NCBI RefSeq assembly: GCF_012569285.1 | Contig: NZ_CP046198.1 | Location: 64,313 to 128,312 of the forward strand | Length of the DNA: 64,000 nucleotides | Direction: 5' to 3' | Source: Enterobacteriaceae endosymbiont of Donacia proxima | Lineage (GTDB): Bacteria > Pseudomonadota > Gammaproteobacteria > Enterobacterales > Enterobacteriaceae | In this document: positions 35,264 to 44,416 of the stretch, one piece after another | How the letters are laid out: every line of letters begins with the position of its first letter | Numbering within the stretch: the stretch's first letter is position 1 | Notes under the pieces: generated by a model | Database searches by the model: none | Seen by the model: only the letters and a program-made list of their open reading frames with translations | What the model was told of the DNA's origin: nothing | Made by a program: the position numbers and the translations under genes

Positions 35264-37737
35264 TAAAATTTAGTGAATCTTGGTTACGAGAATGGTTTTA
35301 TTATGATGAAGATATTTATTCTCTATCAAATAAAATAACAATGTTAGGATTTCAAATAGAAAAAATTGAATCTATTACTTATAGTAGTAATATCAAACAT
35401 CTAATTAAAGGGAAAGTTATTAACTATAATATATATAAAAAAAATCCTAAAATTTATCAGTTTAAAATATTAACTAATAATGGTAAATTATTAAAAATAT
35501 TTTCTGATATAAATCATTATAATAATAAAATGGAAATTATTTTAGCTACTAAAAATTCTTTTTTATACAAAAAATATATAAAAATACCAAAATATTTTTT
35601 TTTAAAAAAATCAGAAGGATTATTATGTACTCCTAAAATAATTAGTTTATATACAAAATATAATATTATTAAAAATAATATAACTATTTTAAATCAAAAT
35701 AGTAATTTTAAAAAAAATGATAATATTTTAAATTTAAATGATAATATTTTACACATAAATATTCCTACAAATAGATTTGATTGTTTTAATATGTTAGGAT
35801 TTGCGAGAGATTTATCTGTTTTAAATAAAAAAAATAAATTTAATATACCATATGAAAATCATTTAATAAAAAATTCAGAAAAATATCAACTTAATATTAA
35901 CTTTGATAAAAAAATAAAAAATATTTTATATAAATATAGCTTTTGTATAATTAAAAATATTAATTTAACTAAGGAAATTCCTTTTTTTATTAAAGAAAGA
36001 TTATATTATGCAGGAATTAAATTTATATCTAATAATCCATTATTAAATATTCGTAATTATATAATCTTAGAATTAGGATATCCTATACAATTTTATAATT
36101 TTGATCACATTAATGGTAAAATCTATATAAAAAAATACCAGAAAAATAAATTTTATTTTTTAAATTTAACAAATAAAAAAAAAAATTTATTAAATAAAAA
36201 TTCATTATTAATGATTGTAGATGATAGTCAAATAATATCTATACCAGGAATAATACAAAATAAAAATTATTCTGTAAATTTAACAACTAAAAATATTTTG
36301 ATAGAATGTTTATTTTTAAATCCAAAATATATAACTTTTTTATTAAAAAATAATTATCAAGTTAATGATATTTATAATTTCCATAAAAATACTTTAGATC
36401 CATTGATACAAAAAACAGTTCTTATAAGAACTATAAATTTATTATTAGAAATATTTAAAGGAAAAAGAAGTAAAATTCATACAATTAATATTAATAATAT
36501 TAATTATCATAAAAAAACAATAAGTTTATCATTTAAATATGTATATAAAATTTTAGGTTTTTATATTAAAAAAAAAATTATATTTAATATTTTAAATAAA
36601 CTAGGTTTTATTATTATAAAAAAAACAATTAATAATTGTATTATTACGATACCTAGTTGGCGATATGATATAAATATAATGGAAGATATTATAGAAGAAA
36701 TTATGAGAGTATATGGGTATAATCAAATACCTCAAAAAATTAACATTCCTCTTATTAAAAATAATATTATAAAAAAAAATAATTTTATATTAAAATATCA
36801 AAAAATTAATATTAAAAAAATCAAAGATATTTTAATCTATCAAGGATATTATGAAGTAATTAACTATAGTTTTATTAATCCTAAAATACAGTTAATGTTA
36901 TATCCAAAAATAAAATGTATAAAAATTAAAAATCCTCTAACGAGAGAAACATCTGTAATGAGAAATTCTTTATCATATGGATTAATTAATAATATTATTT
37001 ATAATAAAAATAGACAACAAAAAAATTTACGTTTTTTTGAATATGGTTTATGTTTTTTTAAAGATTTTAAAAAAAAAATAGGAATATCACAAAAATTAAT
37101 GTTAGCTGGAATAGTTAATATAAACTCATTAGATACTCATTGGAGTGAGAAAAATAAATATATTAATTTTTATGATATAAAAGGTAATTTAGAATATATT
37201 TTGAATATTTTTTATAAAAAAAATAAAATTGAATTTTATCAACAAAATAATAATACAATACTACATCCTTATATAAATTCATCAATTTATATTAATGATA
37301 CATATGTTGGATATATCGGTATGTTACATCCTAGATTAATTCATTATTTTAATATAAATTCTAATACTTTCTTATTTGAATTATTTTATGATCATATTAT
37401 GATTAATAATACTTTTAATTTTCAAAAATTAATTAATTATCCAATAAATAAAAGAGATATATCTTTTTTTATAAAAGAAAATATTAATTTTAATTGTATT
37501 TTATTACAATTAAAAAAATTAAAATTAAAAAATTTAATAAAAATAAAACTTATAGATATATTTCAAGGAAATAATATCCCTAAAAAATATAAAAATATTA
37601 CTTTAAGTTTATTTTTACAGAACAAAGATCATACATTAAATGATATAGAAATTAATAATATTATAAATAAATGTATTTTAGAATTAAAAAATAAATTTCA
37701 AATTATATTAAGAAATAATATTAATTGTAATAAATAA
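35260..37737 (+). CDS. pheT: phenylalanyl-tRNA synthetase beta subunit, editing site apparently eroded
   Basis: PheT binds tRNA and in most bacteria removes mischarged Tyr in its B3/B4 domain. At 825 aa (795 in E. coli) all domains seem present, including the N-terminal EMAP-like part, the B5 domain (IPSWRYDINIMEDIIEEI) and the C-terminal anticodon-binding domain (PINKRDISFF). The editing pocket looks damaged. The E. coli segment with His261 (GQPMHAFD) reads GYPIQFYNFD at 273-282. The glycine loop reads SIPGIIQN (327-334). The TDASHRYERG segment reads NDIYNFHKNT (369-378). The conserved Glu at ILIEC is kept. It probably aminoacylates but may not proofread. Confidence 0.94.
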   Translation: MIKFSESWLREWFYYDEDIYSLSNKITMLGFQIEKIESITYSSNIKHLIKGKVINYNIYKKNPKIYQFKILTNNGKLLKIFSDINHYNNKMEIILATKNSFLYKKYIKIPKYFFLKKSEGLLCTPKIISLYTKYNIIKNNITILNQNSNFKKNDNILNLNDNILHINIPTNRFDCFNMLGFARDLSVLNKKNKFNIPYENHLIKNSEKYQLNINFDKKIKNILYKYSFCIIKNINLTKEIPFFIKERLYYAGIKFISNNPLLNIRNYIILELGYPIQFYNFDHINGKIYIKKYQKNKFYFLNLTNKKKNLLNKNSLLMIVDDSQIISIPGIIQNKNYSVNLTTKNILIECLFLNPKYITFLLKNNYQVNDIYNFHKNTLDPLIQKTVLIRTINLLLEIFKGKRSKIHTININNINYHKKTISLSFKYVYKILGFYIKKKIIFNILNKLGFIIIKKTINNCIITIPSWRYDINIMEDIIEEIMRVYGYNQIPQKINIPLIKNNIIKKNNFILKYQKINIKKIKDILIYQGYYEVINYSFINPKIQLMLYPKIKCIKIKNPLTRETSVMRNSLSYGLINNIIYNKNRQQKNLRFFEYGLCFFKDFKKKIGISQKLMLAGIVNINSLDTHWSEKNKYINFYDIKGNLEYILNIFYKKNKIEFYQQNNNTILHPYINSSIYINDTYVGYIGMLHPRLIHYFNINSNTFLFELFYDHIMINNTFNFQKLINYPINKRDISFFIKENINFNCILLQLKKLKLKNLIKIKLIDIFQGNNIPKKYKNITLSLFLQNKDHTLNDIEINNIINKCILELKNKFQIILRNNINCNK

Positions 37738-37837
37738 ATTTAAAATTTTACATTTTGATATATAAAAAAAATTTAATTATTTAATTTTTTTTATTAGATA
37801 TAATAAATATATATAATTTCTATAAAAAGAAAGAAAA

Positions 37838-38449
37838 ATGTTTACAGGTATTATTCAATCAATAGGTCAGATTAAAAAAATTTCTTTTAAAAAAGGAAAA
37901 TATTGTATATATATAAAAACTAATAAAAATTTTATTAAAAATTTAAAAATAGGAGAATCTATTTCAAATAATGGATGTTGTTTAACTATTGTAAACATAT
38001 ATAAGAATATTCTTTTGTTTAATATAACAATTCATACTATGAATAATACAACTTTTAAAAAATTAAAAACTAATGATTATATTAATCTTGAAAAACCAAT
38101 AAAAAATAATGATTTTTTTGGAGGACATATCGTATTAGGACATATTACTGATATTGCTATTATAACTAATATAAAAAATTATAATTTTTCTAAAATTTTA
38201 TGGATTAAACCTAATAGTATTTTACAAATGAATTATATTCCTATAAAAGGATCTATATGTGTTGATGGTGTTAGTTTAACAATAGATAAAATATTTCAAG
38301 ATAAATTTAGTGTAAATTTAATACCAGAAACATTATTAAAAACTACATTTTCTAAGAAAAAAATTTATAATTATGTAAATATTGAAACAGATATATATAC
38401 TAGAAATATAATACAAACTGTCGAAAGATTATATAATAAAAATATTTAA
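37838..38449 (+). CDS. ribE: riboflavin synthase alpha chain
   Basis: The enzyme dismutates two lumazines to riboflavin. It is an internal duplication of lumazine-binding barrels: the first starts MFTGIIQSIGQI with CCLT near residue 49, and the second begins near GHIVLGHITD with VDGVSLTID. Length is 203 aa (213 in E. coli, where the gene is called ribC or ribE). It points to riboflavin production, a B vitamin that hosts often need. It is 24 nt before tyrS. Confidence 0.94.
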   Translation: MFTGIIQSIGQIKKISFKKGKYCIYIKTNKNFIKNLKIGESISNNGCCLTIVNIYKNILLFNITIHTMNNTTFKKLKTNDYINLEKPIKNNDFFGGHIVLGHITDIAIITNIKNYNFSKILWIKPNSILQMNYIPIKGSICVDGVSLTIDKIFQDKFSVNLIPETLLKTTFSKKKIYNYVNIETDIYTRNIIQTVERLYNKNI

Positions 38450-38472
38450 TGTATTAAATATAAGGAATATAA

Positions 38473-39762
38473 ATGATAAAAAAAAATAAAATAAATATTT
38501 TAAAAAAATTAAAAGATCGTGATATTTTATATCAAATAACTAATAAAAAAAAATTATTTACAATTTTAAATGAAAAAAATATTAATCTTTATTGTGGCTT
38601 TGATCTAACAGCAGATAGTTTACATATAGGACATCTAATACAATTATTTACATTAAAATATTTTCAAGAATTAGGACATAAACCAATAATTATTTTAGGT
38701 GGAGCTACAAGTTTAATTGGTGATCCTAGCTTTAGATTTAAAAAAAGAAAAATAAATTCAATAGATATTATTAACATTTGGTTTCATAAAATTAGTATAC
38801 AAATAAAAAATATTTTAGATTTTAATTGTGGTAAAAATAGTGCGATTATTATTAATAATTATGATTGGTTTCATAAAATAAATATTTTATCTTTTTTAAA
38901 AAAAATTGGAAGATATTTTTGTGTTAATCATATGATGAATAAAGATTTTATTAAAAATAGAATAATAAATAATGAAATAAATGGTATTTCTTTTACTGAA
39001 TTTTCTTATAATTTATTACAATCTTATGATTTTGCTTATTTAAATAAAAATTTTAATGTTATTCTTCAATTAGGTGGATCTGATCAATGGGGAAATATTA
39101 CATCAGGAATTAATTTAATAAAAAAAATGTATAAGAAAAAAGTTTTTGGAATAACAACTAATTTAATTGTTAAAAATGATGGAACAAAATTTGGAAAAAC
39201 AGAAAAAAAAACAATATGGTTAGATAAAAATAAAACTAACCCATATAAATTTTTTCAATTTTGGTTAAATATTCCAGATTCACTTATATTTAAATTTCTC
39301 TATATGTTTACTAATCTAAAATTAGAAACTATTAATGATTTTAAAAAAAAAAAAAATAACATTAAAAAAAATAGTCCCCAATATTTACTTGCAGAATATA
39401 TGACTAAAATAATACATGGAAAATATAATTTAATTTTATCTAAAAAAATAACAAATATACTTTTTTATAAAAAAATACAAAATTTATCAAAAAATGATTA
39501 TTCAATTTTATTAAATAATATTAATAGTATAACTATAACTATAGATAATAAAATATCTTCTTTACAAGAAATATTAATTTTAAGTAAATTTGCATCTTCT
39601 TATTCTCAAGCATCTAGATTAATTGAATCTAATTGTATATATATTAATAATGAAAAAATATCAACAATATCATTTATATTTACTAAATATCATAAAAAAT
39701 TTAATCATTTTACCTTGTTACGTAAAGGTAAAAAAAAATTTTGTTTAATTTATTGGAAATGA
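38473..39762 (+). CDS. tyrS: tyrosyl-tRNA synthetase
   Basis: TyrS is a class I synthetase. It shows the HIGH signature (LHIGHLIQLF), the Tyr-binding YCGFDLTADSLH, a KMSKS loop reading KFGKT, and a C-terminal S4-like domain (SQASRLIESNCIYIN). Length is 429 aa (424 in E. coli). The gene carries a run of 14 A at 39343-39356 inside codons for KKKK, a slippage-prone site that remains in frame. Bacterial TyrRS has no tRNA-editing domain, so nothing has been lost here. Confidence 0.96.
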   Translation: MIKKNKINILKKLKDRDILYQITNKKKLFTILNEKNINLYCGFDLTADSLHIGHLIQLFTLKYFQELGHKPIIILGGATSLIGDPSFRFKKRKINSIDIINIWFHKISIQIKNILDFNCGKNSAIIINNYDWFHKINILSFLKKIGRYFCVNHMMNKDFIKNRIINNEINGISFTEFSYNLLQSYDFAYLNKNFNVILQLGGSDQWGNITSGINLIKKMYKKKVFGITTNLIVKNDGTKFGKTEKKTIWLDKNKTNPYKFFQFWLNIPDSLIFKFLYMFTNLKLETINDFKKKKNNIKKNSPQYLLAEYMTKIIHGKYNLILSKKITNILFYKKIQNLSKNDYSILLNNINSITITIDNKISSLQEILILSKFASSYSQASRLIESNCIYINNEKISTISFIFTKYHKKFNHFTLLRKGKKKFCLIYWK

Positions 39763-39788
39763 GTATAAAAATAAACAAAAAAATTTTA

Positions 39789-39861
39789 TGCGTTCTAGAG
39801 GATTTGAACCTCTGACCTTCACCATGTCATAGTGACACTCTAACCACTGAGTTAAGAACGC
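39789..39861 (-). tRNA. valV: tRNA-Val (GAC)
   Basis: Read on the minus strand, acceptor GCGTTCT pairs with AGAACGC, with a D-stem ACTC/GAGT, an anticodon loop ATGACAT giving anticodon GAC, and a T-arm AGAGGTTCAAATCCTCT. The discriminator is A. It closely resembles E. coli tRNA-Val(GAC). CCA is not encoded. It is a single gene between the convergent tyrS and mdtK. Confidence 0.93.
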
Positions 39862-39906
39862 ATAAAAAACAATAATTATGTATTAAATCATATTAATAAT
39901 ATTTAA

Positions 39907-41244
39907 TCAACTTTTTTGTATTTTAATAATACGTAATATAATTAATATTACTGCAATAGCTAATCCAACAATAAATCCTATCCAAAAACCTGTAGGGCCC
40001 ATAGAATTTACAATTAAATTTGTCATAGACAAAATATAACCAATAGGAAAACCTATTACCCAACAAGATAAAAAAGTAATAAAAAAAATAAATTTGGTAT
40101 CTTTATAAGCTTTTAAAATACCGCACCCTATTACTTGAATAGCATCTAAAAATTGATAAATAGAGGCTAAAAATATTAATTTAGATGATAAATTAATAAT
40201 ATTTTGATTAGGATTATATAAAAAAGCAATTTTTTTTTTAAAAAAAAGACTTATTAAAATAGTTAAAATAGATAAAATAATACCTATAATTTGCGAAATC
40301 CAACTAATTCTTTTAGCTTTATTTTTATAACCTGAACCTAAATAAAAACCAACTAATATAGTAGTTGCTATACTTAAAGATAATGGAATTACAAAAACAA
40401 AAGAACTAAAATTTTGGGCTATTTGATGGCTAATAATATTATCAATACCCATAGAAGAAATAAATAAAGAAACAACTGTAAATAATGTAATTTCAACAAA
40501 AATAGACAATCCGATAGGAAAACCTAATTTTAATAATTTTTTTAAAATTTTTATATTAGGTTTATTAAATAAACTAAAATAATTTATATTATTAAAATAT
40601 ATTGAATTATACATCCATATCATGGTTATAATAGTTAATATTAAATATATTAATACTATAGATAAACCACATCCTAAAATTCCAAAAGATGGTATATAGC
40701 TAAAACCATAAATAAAAACATAATTAATTGGTATATATATTATGACACCAATCCAACTAATGATCATATCAGGTATAGTTAATGAAAATGAAATACAAAC
40801 ACAACGTAATATTTGTAATAATAAATAACCTGGTATACTCCATATAATTATTCTTAAAAAAATTATAATTTTTGGAACTAAAATTTTATTAGTTAATAAT
40901 AAATATATAAAAAAATTTATTTTATATAAAATTAATATTATTATACATGATAAAATTATTGATAATAAATATGATTGTTGTACATATTTTATAATAATTT
41001 GTTTTTTATTAGATCCATGTAATTTAGTAATAATTGGTATTAAAGATAAAAAAATACCATGACAAAATAATAATAAAGGCAACCATATTGATGTACCTAT
41101 TGATACTACAGCCATATCAAACTTATTAAAAGAACTTGATATAATCATATTTATGATATTAATTAAAAGATAAGCTATTTGTGTTAAAACTATTGGTACA
41201 GTAATATTAAATAATTTTTTCATTTCAATTAAATATTTATGCAC
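39907..41244 (-). CDS. mdtK: MATE-family multidrug/cation antiporter
   Basis: This 445-aa membrane protein with about 12 transmembrane helices in two homologous halves matches E. coli MdtK/NorM (457 aa), including N-terminal LFNITVPIVLTQIAYLLIN, the first-half GHGIFLSLIP-like segment, and LGFPIGLSIFVE at the start of the second half. MATE proteins expel cationic compounds in exchange for H+ or Na+. In E. coli mdtK is next to ribC/ribE; here tyrS and a tRNA intervene. Its substrate in a host-restricted cell is unknown. Confidence 0.9.
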   Translation of the reverse strand: MHKYLIEMKKLFNITVPIVLTQIAYLLINIINMIISSSFNKFDMAVVSIGTSIWLPLLLFCHGIFLSLIPIITKLHGSNKKQIIIKYVQQSYLLSIILSCIIILILYKINFFIYLLLTNKILVPKIIIFLRIIIWSIPGYLLLQILRCVCISFSLTIPDMIISWIGVIIYIPINYVFIYGFSYIPSFGILGCGLSIVLIYLILTIITMIWMYNSIYFNNINYFSLFNKPNIKILKKLLKLGFPIGLSIFVEITLFTVVSLFISSMGIDNIISHQIAQNFSSFVFVIPLSLSIATTILVGFYLGSGYKNKAKRISWISQIIGIILSILTILISLFFKKKIAFLYNPNQNIINLSSKLIFLASIYQFLDAIQVIGCGILKAYKDTKFIFFITFLSCWVIGFPIGYILSMTNLIVNSMGPTGFWIGFIVGLAIAVILIILRIIKIQKS

Positions 41245-41360
41245 ACATATCCTTTCTTATTAAATTTTAATTAAATAAATTTTACTTTTTTAAAATATAA
41301 AATTATTATATATATAATTATATTAATTTTAAATTATTTTAATAAATGAACAGGTATTTT

Positions 41361-41666
41361 ATGAAAATTTTCGATAAAATAAAAAAACAAATTAATGATA
41401 ATCCTATTATTTTATATATGAAAGGAACTCCAGAAAACCCACGATGTGGCTTTTCTGATAAAGCAGTAAAAATAATTTTATTTTATAAAGTTAAATTTAC
41501 CTATATTGATATATTAAAAAATTCTGATATTAGGATATATTTGCCTAAATATGCTGATTGGCCAACATTCCCCCAATTATGGGTAAATAATCAATTAATA
41601 GGAGGTTCCGATATATTATATACATTACATACTAGTAATAAATTAAAAAAAATTTTAAATTTCTAA
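41361..41666 (+). CDS. grxD: monothiol glutaredoxin GrxD
   Basis: Grx4-type glutaredoxins carry [2Fe-2S] clusters for iron-sulphur trafficking, often with BolA. The single active-site Cys is in CGFS, preceded by ILYMKGTPENPR and followed by WPTFPQLWVNNQLIGGSDI. I start at the ATG at 41361 because an AGG lies 7 nt upstream and E. coli aligns from there; an ATG at 41346 would add five residues. Product is 101 aa (115 in E. coli, shorter C-terminal tail). Clients in this window include LipA and FNR. Confidence 0.93.
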   Translation: MKIFDKIKKQINDNPIILYMKGTPENPRCGFSDKAVKIILFYKVKFTYIDILKNSDIRIYLPKYADWPTFPQLWVNNQLIGGSDILYTLHTSNKLKKILNF

Positions 41667-41695
41667 AAAATATTTATCATATATTTAATATTTAA

Positions 41696-42325
41696 TTATG
41701 GTGGCCATCCTCCTTTACTTTTCCAATTATTAACTAATTTACAAAATAATTTAGCAGTACAATAAGCATCATATAATGCAGAATGTGCTTGATTACTATC
41801 AAAGGAAATACCAATTTTATGACATGATTTTGCTAATACGGTTTGTCCTAAAATTAATCCACACATAGATGTTGTATCAAATATTACAAAAGAATGAAAT
41901 GGATTATATTTTTCCATTTTATTTCTTTTTACAGCTTCCATAATAAAACTATGATCAAAACTAGCATTATGAGCAACTATAACTGCTTTTTTACATTTAT
42001 TTTTTTTTAAATCTTTAGTAATTTTTTTAAAAATAATTTTAAAAACTTCTATTTCAGTAATAGCACCTCTTAAAGAGGTATAAATATTAATACCATTAAA
42101 AGCTAATGCATCTGGAGAAATACTTGAACCTTTAAAAGGTATTACATGAAAATGTAATGTTTCATTTTTTTTTAACCAACCATTTTCCATTTTTAATGTA
42201 ATTAAACATATTTCTAATATAGCATTATATTTAGGATTAAATCCAGAAGTTTCAATATCTATTATAACAGGATAAAATCCTCTAAATCTAGAAGATAATA
42301 AATCTAATTTTGATAGATTATTCAT
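41696..42325 (-). CDS. rnt: ribonuclease T
   Basis: RNase T is a DEDDh 3' exonuclease that trims tRNA and 5S/23S rRNA ends. ExoI motif VIDIETSGFNP, ExoII motif VAHNASFDHSF and ExoIII motif HSALYDAYCTAKLF are all present. Length is 209 aa (215 in E. coli). rnt and grxD are near neighbours in E. coli as well, with lhr between them. CCA is not encoded in the tRNAs here, so 3' trimming enzymes matter. Confidence 0.95.
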   Translation of the reverse strand: MNNLSKLDLLSSRFRGFYPVIIDIETSGFNPKYNAILEICLITLKMENGWLKKNETLHFHVIPFKGSSISPDALAFNGINIYTSLRGAITEIEVFKIIFKKITKDLKKNKCKKAVIVAHNASFDHSFIMEAVKRNKMEKYNPFHSFVIFDTTSMCGLILGQTVLAKSCHKIGISFDSNQAHSALYDAYCTAKLFCKLVNNWKSKGGWPP

Positions 42326-42509
42326 TTTTATTTTTTAAAATTATTAAATATATTTAATATTAATATTATATACATTATTAAATTATACTTTTATGTAAAA
42401 AATTACAAGTATAAAATACTTTATATATGTTTATATATTAAAAAAATATTTATATAATTAATAAAATTATTTTAATTAAAAATAATTTTAATTAATTAAA
42501 GGAAAAAAA

Positions 42510-43283
42510 ATGTTTACAAAAATAATTAAATTTAAACAAAATAATTTTTCATTCTATGTAATTTATTTATATAATAATCAACCTGAACTTATATATAATG
42601 CAATAAAAAAAAAAATAAAACATTCTCCTTTATTTTTTAAAAAAATGTCAGTTATTGTTAATATTTTTTATATAAAAAATGAAATAAATTGGGAAAAAGT
42701 TTATAATGCTATTATTTCAACAGGTATTAATATTATAGGAGTTAGTGGATGTAATAATAAAAATATTATTAAAATTATAAATAATACTGGTACACCTATT
42801 TTATTTGATAATTATAAAGATGATAAAAAAATTCAAAATATTGATATTAATGAAAAAAAAGTAAATAATAATAAAAATAATATAGTATCAAAATCTATTA
42901 TTAAAATAATTAAAGAAAAAGGATCTTTATTACTTAATAAAGATATCTATTATAATAAAAGTAAAATTATCTATAATCCAATTAGATCAGGACAGCAAGT
43001 TTATGCTTATAATAGTGATTTAATTATTATCAATAATGTTAGTACAGGAGCTGAATTAATAGCAGATGGTAATATCCATATTTATGGTTTTATGAGAGGT
43101 AAAGCTTTATCTGGAGCTAATGGAGATAGAAATTGTCAAATTTTTTGTAGTCAATTATTTGCGGAATTATTATCAATTGCTGGTGAATATTTACTTCAAG
43201 ATCAAATTCCCCTAAAATTTTTAGGAAAATCATCAAGAATATATTTAAAAAATAAAATATTAAAAATAAAATTATGTAATTAA
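42510..43283 (+). CDS. minC: septum-site inhibitor MinC
   Basis: MinC blocks FtsZ assembly where MinD places it on the membrane. The N-terminal FtsZ-binding domain (about 1-110) is diverged. A Lys/Asn-rich linker leads to the C-terminal beta-helix that dimerises and binds MinD, with RSGQQVYAYNSDLIIINNVS, GAELIADGNIHIYG and GANGDRNCQIFC intact. Length is 257 aa (231 in E. coli). AGG lies before the ATG. minD follows after 33 nt. Confidence 0.94.
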   Translation: MFTKIIKFKQNNFSFYVIYLYNNQPELIYNAIKKKIKHSPLFFKKMSVIVNIFYIKNEINWEKVYNAIISTGINIIGVSGCNNKNIIKIINNTGTPILFDNYKDDKKIQNIDINEKKVNNNKNNIVSKSIIKIIKEKGSLLLNKDIYYNKSKIIYNPIRSGQQVYAYNSDLIIINNVSTGAELIADGNIHIYGFMRGKALSGANGDRNCQIFCSQLFAELLSIAGEYLLQDQIPLKFLGKSSRIYLKNKILKIKLCN

Positions 43284-43316
43284 ATCTTATTAAATTTACT
43301 ATTAAGGAAATTTTTA

Positions 43317-44126
43317 ATGCGTATAATTGTTGTAACTTCTGGTAAAGGAGGTGTAGGGAAAACTACTTCTAGTGCAGCTATAGCTACTGGATTAGCTAAA
43401 AATGGGAAAAAAACTGTTGTTATTGATTTTGATATAGGATTACGTAATTTAGATTTAATTATGGGTTGTGAAAAAAGAGTTATTTATGATTTTATCAATG
43501 TTTTACAAGGAGAAATAACATTAAATCAAGCTTTAATAAAAGACGAAAAATATAAAAATTTATATATATTACCTGCTTCTCAAACAAGGAATAAAGATGC
43601 ATTAACTTATAATGGAGTAGAAGCTATTTTAAAAAATTTAAATACAATGAATTTTGACTTTATTATATGCGATTCACCTGCAGGTATTGAAAAAGGTGCA
43701 TTAACTGCATTGTATTTTGCTGATGAAGCTATTATTACTACTAATCCTGAAATTTCTTCTATTAGAGACTCTGATAGAATTTTAGGTATAATTTCATCAC
43801 AATCTAAAAGAACTAAAAATGGAGAAAAACCTATTAAAGAATATTTATTACTTACACGTTATGATCCTATCAGAGTAAATTGTGGAGATATATTAAGTAT
43901 TGATAATATTATTAAAATTTTAGGTGTTCAAATAATAGGTGTAATACCAGAAGATCCCTTAGTATTAAGAGCATTAAATCAAGGAAAAAGTATTATTTTA
44001 CACAAAAATTCTAATGCTTCTTTAGCATATAAAGATACTGTTAAACGTTTATTAGGAGAAAAAATTCCTTTACGTTTTATAAAAAAAGAACAAAAAAATT
44101 TTTTACAGCGTTTTTTTTGGAAATAA
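43317..44126 (+). CDS. minD: septum-site ATPase MinD
   Basis: MinD is a membrane-binding ATPase that recruits MinC and normally oscillates under MinE control. The deviant Walker A KGGVGKTTSSA, switch I (IDFDIGLRNLDLIMG) and switch II (FIICDSPAGIE) are intact. The C terminus QKNFLQRFFWK is an amphipathic membrane-targeting helix. Length is 269 aa (270 in E. coli). Nothing suggests decay, although the partner gene downstream is dead. Confidence 0.97.
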   Translation: MRIIVVTSGKGGVGKTTSSAAIATGLAKNGKKTVVIDFDIGLRNLDLIMGCEKRVIYDFINVLQGEITLNQALIKDEKYKNLYILPASQTRNKDALTYNGVEAILKNLNTMNFDFIICDSPAGIEKGALTALYFADEAIITTNPEISSIRDSDRILGIISSQSKRTKNGEKPIKEYLLLTRYDPIRVNCGDILSIDNIIKILGVQIIGVIPEDPLVLRALNQGKSIILHKNSNASLAYKDTVKRLLGEKIPLRFIKKEQKNFLQRFFWK

Positions 44127-44131
44127 TATAA

Positions 44132-44386
44132 ATATTATTAATTTTTTTATCTAAAAAAATATTAATTTTATTAAAAAAAGGTCTTAAAAAAACATATTTA
44201 GAAGAATATAAAAAAGGTTAAATATATCTTTGCTAGATACATAATTAAAAAAAAATATTAAAGGTAACTTCTAAAAATATAGAAATAAATTCAAAAATAA
44301 TTAATATATAAATAGATAATAAAAAAAATAATATATTAACATTAGAATTAAATATTATTTTACCTAAAACAAAAAAAATATTATAA
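44132..44386 (+). pseudogene. minE: minE remnant with lost start and four internal stops
   Basis: Directly after minD one frame aligns along the entire length of E. coli MinE (88 aa) without a frameshift. Its parts read LIFLSKK for the N terminus, LKKTYLEEYKKG, KKILKVTSKNIEINSK (E. coli RKDILEVICKYVQIDPE) and LTLELNIILPKTKKIL (ISILELNVTLPEAEELK). The start position reads ATA 44132 in place of ATG. In-frame stops are TAA 44219, TAG 44234, TAA 44246 and TAA 44309, the last at a position that is Gln in E. coli. No MinE protein can be made from this copy. Confidence 0.88.
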
Positions 44387-44416
44387 GAAAAATAATAAAC
44401 AAAACATTAATCTATA

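Noticed and set aside
35260-37737. A new multi-gene system such as a toxin-antitoxin, secretion or defence locus
   Set aside because: Every intact gene in the window belongs to a recognised core family, and I saw no clustered unknown genes; the novelty is in losses and fusions within core genes.
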